From Auricularia sp. M13 (lineage: Eukaryota; Basidiomycota; Agaricomycetes; Auriculariales; Auriculariaceae): a stretch of 64,000 nucleotides of DNA. Numbering within the stretch: position 1 is the first letter of the stretch; every line of letters starts with the position of its first letter. The stretch lies in contig CM073199.1 in assembly GCA_037042915.1 (NCBI GenBank), forward strand, positions 2,046,001 through 2,110,000, given 5' to 3'. Of this stretch, positions 23,601 to 33,890 are shown one piece after another. The notes under the pieces are model-generated. The model was not told the origin of the DNA. It ran no database searches and saw only the letters and a program-made list of their open reading frames with translations. Both the position numbers and the translations under genes were made by a program.

Positions 23601-26397
23601 TGTCATTCAAAAAGCGCACCAGTGGCACCTGGCGCAAAATCGGAGCTTCGGCCCTGCTCCGGTGTTGGCTCCCGACGTCAGTTCTGACTCGTTCGGCTGC
23701 CCGAAACCACCTTCACGTGTCAAATTCGCATCCGAATCTTGTCATTCAAAAAGCGCATCAGTGGCACCATGAGTGATTCGGCGATTCGGCGCGTGAAATG
23801 GGTCTGCGGGCGATTTTTGAGCTCCCGACGACAGTTCTGACTCGTTCGGCTGCCCGAAACCACCTTCACGTGTCAAATTCTCGTCCGAATCTTGTCATTC
23901 AAAAAGCGCACCAGTGGCTCCTGGCGCAAATCGGAGCATCGGGTCTGCTCCGGTGTTGGACGGGCGATTTTTGAGCTCCCGAAGTCAGTTCTGACTCGTT
24001 CGGCTGCCCGAAACCACCTTCACGTGTCAAATTCTCCTCCGAATCTTGTCATTCAAAAAGCGCACCAGTGGCACCTGGCGCAAAATCGGAGCTTCGGCCC
24101 TGCTCCGGTGTTGGCTCCCGACGTCAGTTCTGACTCGTTCGGCTGCCCGAAACCACCTTCACGTGTCAAATTCGCATCCGAATCTTGTCATTCAAAAAGC
24201 GCATCAGTGGCACCATGAGTGATTCGGCGATTCGGCGACGTGAAATGGGTCTGCGGGCGATTTTTGAGCTCCCGACGTCAGTTCTGACTCGTTCGGCTGC
24301 CCGAAACCACCTTCACGTGTCAAATTCTCCTCCGAATCTTGTCATTCAAAAAGCGCACCAGTGGCACCTGGCGCAAAATCGGAGCTTCGGGCCTGCTCCG
24401 GTGTTGAACGGGCGATTTTTGAGCTCCTGACGACAGTTCTGACTTGTTCGGCTGCCCGAAACCACCTTCACGTGTCAAATTCGCATCCGAATCTTGTCAT
24501 TCAAAAAGCGCATCAGTCGCACCTGGCGCAAAATCGGAGCTTCGGCCCTGCTCCGGTGTTGAACGGGCGATTTTTGAGCTCCCAACATTAGTTCTGAGTC
24601 GTTCGGCTGCCCGAAACCACCTTCACGTGTCAAATTCTCGTCCGAATCTTGTCATTCAAAAAGCGCACCAGTGGCACCATGAGTGATTCGGCGATTCGGC
24701 GACGTGAAATGGGTCTGCGGGCGATTTCTGAGCTCCCAACGTCAGTTCTGACTCGTTCGGCTGCCCGAAACCACCTTCACGTGTCAAATTCTCCTCCGAA
24801 TCATGTCATTCAAAAAGCGCACCAGTGGCACCTGGCGCAAAATCGGAGCTTCGGCCCTGCTCCGGTGTTGAACGGGCGATTTCTGAGCTCCCGACGACAG
24901 TTCTGACTCGTTCGGCTGCCCGAAACCACCTTCACGTGTCAAATTCTCCTCCAAATCTTGTCCTTCAAAAAGCGCATCAGTGGCACCTGGCGCAAAACCG
25001 GAGCTTCGGGCCTGCTGCGGTGTTGAACGGGCGATTTCTGAGCTCCCGACGTCAGTTCTGACTCGTTCGGCTGCCCGAAACCACCTTCACGTGTCAAATT
25101 CGCATCCGAATCTTGTCATTCAAAAAGCGCATCAGTCGCACCTGGCGCAAAATCGGAGCTTCGGCCCTGCTCCGGTGTTGAACGGGCGATTTATGAGCTC
25201 CCAACATTAGTTCTGAGTCGTTCGGCTGCCCGAAACCACCTTCACGTGTCAAATTCTCGTCCGAATCTTGTCATTCAAAAAGCGCACCAGTGGCACCATG
25301 AGTGATTCGGCGATTCGGCGACGTGAAATGGGTCTGCGGGCGATTTCTGAGCTCCCGACGTCAGTTCTGACTCGTTCGGCTGCCCGAAACCACCTTCACG
25401 TGTCAAATTCTCCTCCAAATCTTGTCATTCAAAAAGCGCACCAGTGGCACCTGGCGCAAAATCGTAGCTTCGGCCCTGCTCCGGTGTTGAACGGGCGATT
25501 TTTGAGCTCCCGACATTAGTTCTGAGTCGTTCGGCTGCCCGAAACCACCTTCACGTGTCAAATTCGCATCCGAATCTTGTCATTCAAAAAGCGCATCAGT
25601 GGCACCTGGCGCAAAATCGGAGCTTCGGCCCTGCTCCGGTGTTGAACGGGCGATTTTTGAGCTCCCGACGTCAGATCTGACTCGTTCGGCTGCCTGAAAC
25701 GACCTTCACGTGTCAAATTCTCGTCCGAATCTTCTCATTCAAAAAGCGCATCAGTGGCACCTGGCGCAAAATCGTAGCTTCGGCCCTGCTCCGGTGTTGA
25801 ACGGGCGATTTTTGAGCTCCCGACATTAGTTCTGAGTCGTTCGGCTGCCCGAAACCACCTTCACGTGTCAAATTCGCATCCGAATCTTGTCATTTAAAAA
25901 GCGCATCAGTGGCACCTGGCGCAAAATCGGAGCTTCGGCCCTGCTCCGGTGTTGAACGGGCGATTTTTGAGCTCCGACATTAGTTCTGAGTCGTTCGGCT
26001 GCCGAAACCACCTTCACGTGTCAAATTCTCCTCCGAATCTTGTCATTCAAAAAGCGCACCAGTGGCACCTGGCGCAAATCGGAGCTTCGGGCCTGCTCCG
26101 GTGTTGAACGGGCGATTTTTGAGCTCCCAACGCGTCAGTTCTGACTCGTTCGGCTGCCCGAAACCACCTTCACGTGTCAAATTCTCCTCCGAATCATGTC
26201 ATTCAAAAAGCGCACCAGTGGCACCTGGCGCAAAATCGGAGCTTCGGCCCTGCTCCGGTGTTGGCTCCCGACGTCAGTTCTGACTCGTTCGGCTGCCCGA
26301 AACCACCTTCACGTGTCAAATTCTCGTCCGAATCTTGTCGTTTAAAAAGCGCATCAGTGGCACCTGGCGCAAAATCGGAGCTTCGGCCCTGCTCCGG
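14671..26397 (+). repeat. Left 155-bp satellite array
   Basis: About 76 monomers of 154-155 bp. Each contains TCACGTGTCAAATTC, CATTCAAAAAGCGCA, CAGTGGCACC and GGGCGATTT. Two monomer types share one half: type A has GGCGCAAAATCGGAGCTTCG and type B has ATGAGTGATTCGGCGATTCG. Type B starts at about 18386, 19005, 19624, 20243 and 20862, i.e. a higher-order period of 619 bp (four monomers). A 773-bp block is repeated (about 16504 and 17277) and a larger block recurs about 2.6 kb apart (near 22384 and 24980). The first two monomers (to about 14942) run in the opposite direction and belong to the inverted repeat. Confidence 0.95.
14919..14986. repeat. Inversion junction inside the left array
   Basis: The monomer end GTGCGCTTTTTGAA (inverted) meets TTCGCGTCC, then TTCAAAAAGCGCACC reads forward. 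The two 24-bp arms, 14919-14942 and 14963-14986, are perfect inverted copies 20 bp apart. From here the array runs in one direction up to the inner element. Confidence 0.85.
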
Positions 26398-26405
26398 TGT
26401 TGAAC
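26398..26405 (+). repeat. Left 8-bp target-site duplication of the KDZ element
   Basis: TGTTGAAC, part of a type-A satellite monomer (CCGGTGTTGAACGGG). The same octamer follows the right end at 43382-43389, where the monomer resumes with GGGCGAT. Confidence 0.9.
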
Positions 26406-26430
26406 CACCTCAGGTAGCTGCAACCGGGTG

Positions 26431-26471
26431 ACGCTAACCCTATTTTACCCCCCCGGAAAATAGGCTAGCGT
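26431..26471. repeat. Hairpin inside the KDZ terminal repeat (left)
   Basis: ACGCTAACCCTATTTT and AAAATAGGCTAGCGT form a nearly perfect stem around a C-run. The matching hairpin at the right end is 43316-43356 with two base changes. Confidence 0.7.
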
Positions 26472-26529
26472 CAGGCCCGCGCCCGCGCCCGCGTCCGTTG
26501 CAGGTGGGTCAGTGGGACAGCAGGTGGTG

Positions 26530-27235
26530 GTGCGGGTTTCGTTGCGGGTCCCTGTATAGTAGTGCGGTTCCCATTGCGGGTGCGTGAATGCCAGTGCGGT
26601 TCCCATTGCGGGTGCGTGAATGCCAGTGCGGTTCCCGTTGCGGGTCCCTGGGTGCGCCTGCGGCTCCCGTTGCGGGTCCCTGGGTGCGCCTGCGGGTCCC
26701 GTTGCGGGTCCCTGGGTGCGCCTGCGGGTCCCGTTGCGGGTCCCTGGGTGCGCCTGCGGGTCCCGTTGCGGGTCCCTGGGTGCACCTGCGGGCGCCCTGC
26801 GGATACCTGGGTGCGCCGCGGGTGGCCCTGCGGGTCCCTGGGTGCGCCCGCGGGTGGCCCTGCGGGTCCCTGGGTGCGCCCGCGGGTGGCCCTGCGGGTC
26901 CCTGGGTGCGCCCGCGGGTGGCCCTGCGGGACCCATTGCGGATCCCTGGGTACGCATGCGGGTCCGTTGCGGGTCCCTGGGTGCACCTGCGGGTTGCTCT
27001 GCGGGACCCATTGCGGATCACTGGGTACGCCTGCGGGTCCCGTTGCGGATCCCTGGGTGCGCCCGCGGGTGGCCCTGCGGGCACTGCTGCGTGCGGCTTA
27101 TCCCGGTGGGCCCCGCCGTCGCCGGCATCGGCCGCCGCCGCGCCCACCGCCGTCGGCATCGGCCGCCGCCGCGCTCCACCACCGTCGGCATCGGCCGCCA
27201 CCGCTGCCGCCGCCGCCGGTCGCCGCCGGCGCTTA
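26530..27235. repeat. Left subterminal GC minisatellite of the KDZ element
   Basis: Units of about 32 bp built on GTTGCGGGTCCCTGGGTGCG. All six frames stay open across it, giving PRDPQ- or RVPGC-like peptide repeats, which I take as a by-product. G-runs occur every 6-10 bases. It ends at about 27235 in CGGCATCGGCCGCC repeats, followed by AT-rich sequence shared with the right side. Confidence 0.9.
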
Positions 27236-27290
27236 AATCTCAAAAACATTTTCTTTCCCAAACTACAAAACAAATCGAGGCAACACTTAA

Positions 27291-28098
27291 TCTGTACATT
27301 AGTTCCATTTAAAAGCGGCGACACAAAAACTGCATGAAACAAAAATGTCAATCATGAATCCCACATATGTAACCGCAGCTGAAACCTCAACTCAAATCAC
27401 TCAAGTACATTCATATCAGCTAACAAATTTATATTTCAAGTCACCTCTGTTACATCTACGCGCCCGGCCCAGTGCGCGGGTGCAACTGCGGCTGCGGCTG
27501 CGGCTGCGGCTGCGGCTGCGGCTGCGGGTGCGGGTGCGGCAGAGGGCATTCGAGAGCAGACATAAGAAACTCAGCGCCAATCCGGTGACAGCCTCTGCCA
27601 TTACAAAACGTATTTAAGATATGCCAGACGCCTGATTATGCAATTTCAGCCATCGGTGCTATGTGCCCGTTGTTGTACATGAACAAAATAACTGGGGACA
27701 AATTTCAAATCGGAGAAGCAGTGAATGCTTGGAGGGTCTCTCAGTACGTGTGAATGTGTTTATGTGAATGTGGATATGTTGATTTGACTATGGATGTTGA
27801 TGTTTCAAGAAAATGTGCATTGTGAGAAGTACTTGTCACATTCTTTTCATCAGATGCTGGATAATCACCAAAACCCCAGATAAAGATTTACATTCAGATG
27901 CATAAGAGCACATGAGCCTATGTCTGAATTCCAATTTCCCATTGGGACTCAAGTTGCACACCAACTCCTGCATCCGCATCCGCAACCGCGCCCGCAGCCG
28001 CAGCCGCAGCCGCGCCCGCGCCGCTCCGCTTGTACTTGGTTCACACGGAAATTTAGCGCAACAAATCAAAGCTCCAATTTCAAGGAAACCGGCACACG
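27291..28098. other. Non-coding stretch of the KDZ element, left of the companion locus
   Basis: Contains a (GGCTGC)n/(GGGTGC)n run at 27478-27540, a TATGTGCCCGTTGTTGT word at 27660-27676 that recurs at the other end of the element, and GCAGCC/GCGCCC runs at 27975-28025. No gene seen. Confidence 0.6.
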
Positions 28099-31000
28099 CT
28101 ACATGACGAGCTCAAGGAACATTTCCATCATCTCGGGCGACTTCTTGACATCCGCCGGCCAGCTCTTGAAGCAGTGCCGGATGAGCACCTTCTCCACCTC
28201 GGTCAGGGCAACGCGATTGAGCGCGCGCAGAATCGCGGTCGTGTACGCGGTCTGGTCCTCGAACCCTGCCGGCACCTGCATACCGGCCGGCCACGACTTC
28301 TGAGGCTTGAGGAGGCCGTCCATCTGCTTGTTTGACTTGGACATCTTCTTGGCCTTTGCGATCGTGAGGGTGACCGCGGGGAGCTTGCTGATGGCCTTCT
28401 CCTGCACTCGGGACGACTTGCGCGGCTGCGCGTCCTCCTCGCCTGTGTCTGCAGCATCGCGCTTGCGTTTGTTGGACGGCGTAGTAGACGGGCCTGCCTC
28501 AGCCGTATTGGCGACGACGCGCTGGCGATTGCGGGAGGGTGTGACGGGAGGGGCGGGAGGGGATGAGGGTGCGGGGAGGCTTTGCGCTTGCCCTTGACCT
28601 TGCTGGACTCGGGCGAAGTATCGCCCTCGGACGCGGGCACGTCAGGCTGGACGTTGCGCTTGCCCTGCTTTCCAGCCCTGGATTTGGGCGTGGGCTCGGG
28701 CTCGGGCGTGGGCTCGGGCGTGGGGTCAGCCTCGGGCTCGGGCTCGGGCTCGGGCTCCGGCGCCGGCTCGGGTGCGGGTGCGGGTGCGGGTGCGGCCGCG
28801 GGCGCGGGTTGCGGGTGCGGATGCGCCCGCAATCTTGCGCTTCTTGGCCGCCTGTGAATGGTCAGTGTGATGGACACCAAAATCAGCAAAAAAAAAACTT
28901 ACCGGTGCATCCTTATCCTCCGCAAACACGACCGACCTCTTGGACTTCCTGCGCTTGGGAGCCTCCACACGCGTTGGGTCGACGGGCAGGTCGACTTCCT
29001 CCTCCTCGTACTCGACCTCCTCGACGTCCTCCTCGTTGGCTTCCTTCTCCTTTTCCTGCTCGTGTGTCTTGTTGCGGCCCGTTGTCTTCTTCAGCGTCCT
29101 TTGCAGCCGGTTTGGAGGTCGCAGCCTCGGTGACAGCTGTGGTGTCGTCAATCTCGACGTACCGATCCACCATTTCCTTCTTACGCTGCTGCTGTTGATT
29201 GTGCAGCTCTTTCTCAGCTGCGAGCTGCTCCTTGGACTTGACAGACGCGGATACGCCCTTGGGCGGCTTCGACGGCTTCTTGGTCTTGTTGCTGACAACC
29301 TCGGTGACGGGCGCGAGAGCCGCCTCGTCGCCCGAGTTGACCGTGTCGCGCGCCTTGCGCTTGGACTTCTTGGCGGTGGGAGCGGGCGCGGGTGCGGGTG
29401 CGGGTGCGGGTGCGGGCACGGGCGCAGGTGCGGGCGCGGGTGCGGATGGTGCGGGCGTTGCGGCTTGCTGCCCATCTGATGCACATTGCGCGGCGAGCGC
29501 AGCCGAAGGCTCAGGGCCCACTCGAAGAACGCGTGGAGCGGGCGCCTTTACTCCCTTGTAAGGGCAGTTGGGCGGCGGGACTTTGACTGCGGTGGGAACA
29601 TAGTCGATGAGCTCTTTATGCGGGCAGCCAAGGACCGTCTTGTCGTTGAGCATAGCACGATACGTGCCAGCCCACTGCGGCTTGCCAACGCCGACGGGTA
29701 CTCCTCACTGAGCACCATGACGAAGACGTTGTTGAGGTGGGGCTTGCCCGTGGCTGTGCGGACCTGCTCGAGCATGTCGCCCTCGAGTTCAAGCGCGGGC
29801 CGCGTCCATAGCTTGCCGCAGAGTGCAGCAAACAAGATCAGCCGTTGCATCGCACCGCTGAACGACGAGAAGTTGGTGCGGCCCGACAAATCGGCCGGGA
29901 AATATGCGAATGGCGGCCAGCCACCCATCATCATCCGGTAATTGTTGAGCGCGGTCATCATGGCCGCCAGAGGTATCCCGTCATTTTGTGGCAAAGGGAT
30001 CTTGACGTGAGTAACTGCAAGACATCAGCACGGTGTCAAGCGCGGGCACGGGCGCGGGCGCAGGCGCGGGCGCGGATGTGGTTGGTACTTACATTCGAAG
30101 AGCTCGACGAGCCTATCGCGCGCCAATTTCCTATCCTCCTCCGAGAGCTGCAGCGTGAAACCGATGTAGTCGGTGTACAGCGGCGTGTAGTCGAGCAGAA
30201 CTTTCATCCGCTGCGTCGTGTTGCCCCTGCGAGTCCAGATGGCGATCTTGCCCGCTGGCACCGGCTCGTCGACGTCCGGATAGTACAGGACGGGCTCCTT
30301 GCCCTTCTCTGGCGTCTTGGACGTTCCCTCGACCTGCTCCTCGTCGTTGCCCTCGTGTTCCGCTGTCTCGCCACGGGCCGACATTGGTGCAGGTGTAGCG
30401 GCACCCGCGCCCGTACTCGCGCCCCGCGCCGCACTCGCGCCCGCGCCCGCACCCGAGCCCGAGCCCGATGCGCGAGCTGCCTGTAGCCCGTATCCAACCG
30501 CCCCAGGGCGAGGGCGTGTTGCTATGTAGAATTGGTCGGGCGTCGGCTGGGGCGGGGGGACGGTGCCCGTGATGCTGACGCGCTGGGCGGGTGGCTGCTG
30601 ACCGCGGGCGATTGCGGTCATGTCCGTCACCATGTTGAGGTGGCTGTTCCTACGAGCCAATATCAATGTCAGCGAGAGGGAAAGAGTTGACAAACTCTTT
30701 CAGGCACTCACGTCACGTGGCCCTGGAACTTGGCCAAGGCTCCACGGGGCTCCTCCAACAGCTTGTGTTGGACGAAGTCGCGCGCATTGTGGGTCGCATG
30801 GAACCGCGACATCGAGGGGTCGCGGTCGAAGTCGATGCGCGAGCCGGCAATAAAGAGCGTCGAGTCGAAATGGTAGAACGCGGCCAGGTAATCGAGCTGC
30901 AAGGTAAAAAGCGTCAGCGCTGCATGTATAGGTAGGCGCACGCGCAGCCGCACCCGCGCCCGCGCCTGCGACCGCAATAGTGACTTACCAGCCGGATGAC

Positions 31001-33890
31001 GTTGTCCACCTCGACTTGAAAGAGGTTGTGGCGGTCGGTGGGCGTGCCATTGTCCGGGCCGTACGGGTACACAATTTCGTGACGGATGAGCAGATTGTCG
31101 ATCTGCTCGTCCGTCAACTTGGCCGACCACTTGGTGTACAGCGTCTTGCACTCCTCGGCGCTGTACTTGCCGCGGTTGCCGAGGATATCGTCGAAATTGC
31201 GACGCTCTGTACATTCTGCAATCACATCAGCATACGAGACAAGAGAAAGAAGGAAAAAAAGGTACCCTCGTGCGTGTTGCGGCAGAACTTCTTGAACAGC
31301 TCGAGCCGGGTGACTTGACGCGGCTTCTGCAGAAGCCCAATGAGGGCGTGCAGGCGCTCGAGCTAACCCCAAGGCTGGCTGAGCCGAGGGTGACCATCTT
31401 GGAAAAAACGTCGCCATAAGGTCCATGGCCTGGCCCTGGCGCGCTGTGGGACGCCCGGGTCCCAGTTCGTGCTGCAGCTTGGCCTCACGCAGCAAAGTCT
31501 TCATGAGGAGCTTGTAGAGGTCGTGGACCTCCTCCTGAGTCGTGTCCCGGCCAGCAGGCCTGAAGACCTTGTCAAACTCTCTGGCCTCCTGTTCGAGGCG
31601 TTCCTCCTCGTCCTCTGGGTCTTCGTCGAACATCAGCACGTCGGGGATGTCGAATGGCTCGGCGGCGCGGGCGGCGGCGGCGGCGGCAGGATCCAGAGGC
31701 GGTGGAGATGGAGGCGCGGGGGTTGACGCGGGCGCGGGTGCGGGTGCGGCTGCGGCCACGGGCGCAGCGGCAGCACCTCTGCTCTTGCCTTTGCCTTTGC
31801 TGGGCTCGGCCATGACCTCGGAGGTCGCGGGGACGGGCGTGGGCGCAGGCGCGGCTGCGAGCGCAGCGGACGCACTTTTGCTCTTGCTTTTGGCTTTGCT
31901 GGCCGCGGGCACGGGCGTGGGCGCGGGCACGGCTGCGGCTGCGGGCGCAGCGGACGCACTTTTGCTCTTGCTTTTGCGCTTGCTGGCCTCGGGCGAGATC
32001 TCTAAGGGCGCGGGAAGGTCGGGCTCGACGTTGCGCTGCTTGCGCTGCTTGGGCTTGGGCGCGGGCTCTGGAGCAGGCGGAGGAGCGGACGCAGTGGTAG
32101 CGTCGGCACTTGCGGGTGCGCCTGCGGGTGCTGCTGCAGGTGTCGCAGCGGGCACGGCGGTCGGTGTCTCGTCGCCGTCGTCGCTACTGTCCTCGCCCAG
32201 CAACTCGCCGAGCGTCCGCTTGACGATGGGCTTTGCCGCGCGCGACCGGTGCACCAACGGACGCAGGTGGCCGAGCTGAGATGGCCGCAGCCAGGGTACC
32301 CTGCTCGGGGGCCGACGCGCGACGGCCGCCCGTTGCCTTGGCCTTCGACTTCGCAGGCGCTGGTGACGGCGATGCCTGCACCCCGGGAGTTGCGGGCGCG
32401 GGTGCGGGGGCGGGCGAAGACGAGGGCGCGGGCGTGGGCGCGGGTTCGAATGCGACGTGCGGGGAGTCGGGGAACTCGACCTGCTTCTCGACGACCACGT
32501 CGTATGTGTCCTTGGCGTCTGCCTGCATCCGCCGCAGCCGTTCCCTCACCATATCCGGCGTCATATCGACGAGATCCTTCTTCCGCACCGCCTTGAGGTC
32601 GTTCAAGATTATTGACCGGAGTCTGACCCGGTTCGCTTCTTCCTGCTCTCTCTCCTCTGAATCGCACGGCAGGAAGCTTGCTGTGTAGAGCATTTCCAAG
32701 GCTCCCAGGCTGTTGAACGGTTCGAGTTTGAGGCACAACTGCTTGTACTCCGGGAAGGTCAGAATAGGCTGCAGAGCTCGTTAGTGCTGATGACTCGCGA
32801 CAAAAAGACTGTACATACTACATCCTCAAACAGATCATCTTCATCGACCGTTTGCGCGTCGTCGTCGTCCGACTGAGCCACATATTAGAAAAATAAAACA
32901 CTGGAGATGAAAACCTCACCTGTTCCGACGGAGTCGGGGTTCGCGCAGGCGGGCTGACGGGCGAGTACGTCGAGTCGACCTCGCTCGTGTCGTCGTCGAC
33001 GGCGCTCATGTTCTTGTCGCCGTCTTTGTCGCCGTCGTCCTCAGCCGCGATCTTGTCAGCGGCACCCGCGCCCTCGCCCGCGAGCGCGCCCTCGCCCGCG
33101 AGCGCGCCCGCGTCCGCGTCGCCGGTGGGTGCGCCGTCAGCGGGGCCCTCGGCGGCGATCTCCTCGCCGGCCGCGCTCTTGTCGTCGGCGGCGCTCTCGT
33201 CGTCGGCGGCTCCATCGGCGGCGGTGACCGTCTTGTCGCCCTCGTTGGTGTCGTCGTCGGCGGCTCCATCGGCGGCGGTGACCGTCTTGTCGCCCTCGTT
33301 GACGCTCTCGTCAGCGCTGTCCTCGTCGTCGGCGCCCTTGGCCGCGTCGTCAGCAGCGTCCTCGTTGGCGCTCTCGTCGGCCGCGCTCTCGTTGTCAGCG
33401 GCTCCCTTGGCCGTGTCGTCCTTGTCGCCCGCGTCGTCCTTGTCGCCCTCGGCGGCGCTCTCGTCGGCGGCGCCCTCGTCGTCCTTGTCGCCCTCGGCGG
33501 CGCTCTCGTCGGCCTTGTCGCCCTCGGCAGCGCTCTCGTCGGCCGCAGCGTCGCTCGCGGCCTCGTACTCTGACTCTTCTGCGGCGCTGGACGTGGCGGA
33601 CTCCTCGGCCGTTTTCTCGTCTTCGTCGTCGTCGTCGTTTTTGTCGTCGTCGCCTCTGTCGCTGCTGCTGTCGCCGGTGTAGGCTCCTCGCTATGCAAGG
33701 CTGTCAGCAAGGCAAAGTCGTGCGAGAACAAAGGGCGCACCTTCGCAACGGGGGCCTTGGTGGCCCTGGTGGCCTTCGTGGCCGTCGTGGCCTTTGCGGT
33801 GGGCTTTGCAGCCCGTTTTGCGGGCGACGCTGCTGGCGCGCTTGCGGCTGCGGCTGCCTTCTTGCGCAGGCTAGCGCGGCGCGGTAGCAT
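28099..33890 (-). CDS. KDZ-element companion locus: long low-complexity chromatin-like protein, unknown function
   Basis: The ATG at 33890 opens a basic, histone-H1-like segment of 50 codons (KRAAKPTAKATTATKATRAT). A 50-bp intron follows, then a 257-codon acidic exon (33690-32920) with repeats such as ADESAAEGDKDDE. Further exons hold folded-looking blocks separated by Ala/Pro linkers: LCLKLEPFNSLGALEMLYTA; FDDILGNRGKYSAEECKTLY; FVQHKLLEEPRGALAKFQGH; IWTRRGNTTQRMKVLLDYTP; and LNNYRMMMGGWPPFAYFPAD. The last exon ends FKSWPADVKKSPEMMEMFLE and stops at 28099. No family recognised; no TET/JBP or helicase motif found. Two frame changes (near 32,300 and 29,690) have no plausible splice sites, so it may be decayed, split into two genes, or affected by indel errors. 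It may total roughly 1,600-1,800 residues. Confidence 0.5.

Noticed and set aside
14817-26431. Dozens of open frames of 60-136 codons with peptides such as LTRSAARNHLHVSN
   Set aside because: They are all readings of the 155-bp satellite. Because 155 is not a multiple of 3, the frame changes at each monomer and no frame persists. No start context, splicing or codon pattern supports translation.
26445-27351. Long minus- and plus-strand open frames of PRDPQ- or RVPGC-type repeats, and their counterparts at 41913-43342
   Set aside because: All six frames are open because the minisatellite lacks stop triplets. The sequence is part of the inverted subterminal repeats, so coding is not a sensible explanation.
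28563-33682. Plus-strand open frames rich in Ala, Gly and Ser across the companion locus
   Set aside because: Antisense shadows of GC-rich codons; the minus strand has splice sites and a coherent domain order.
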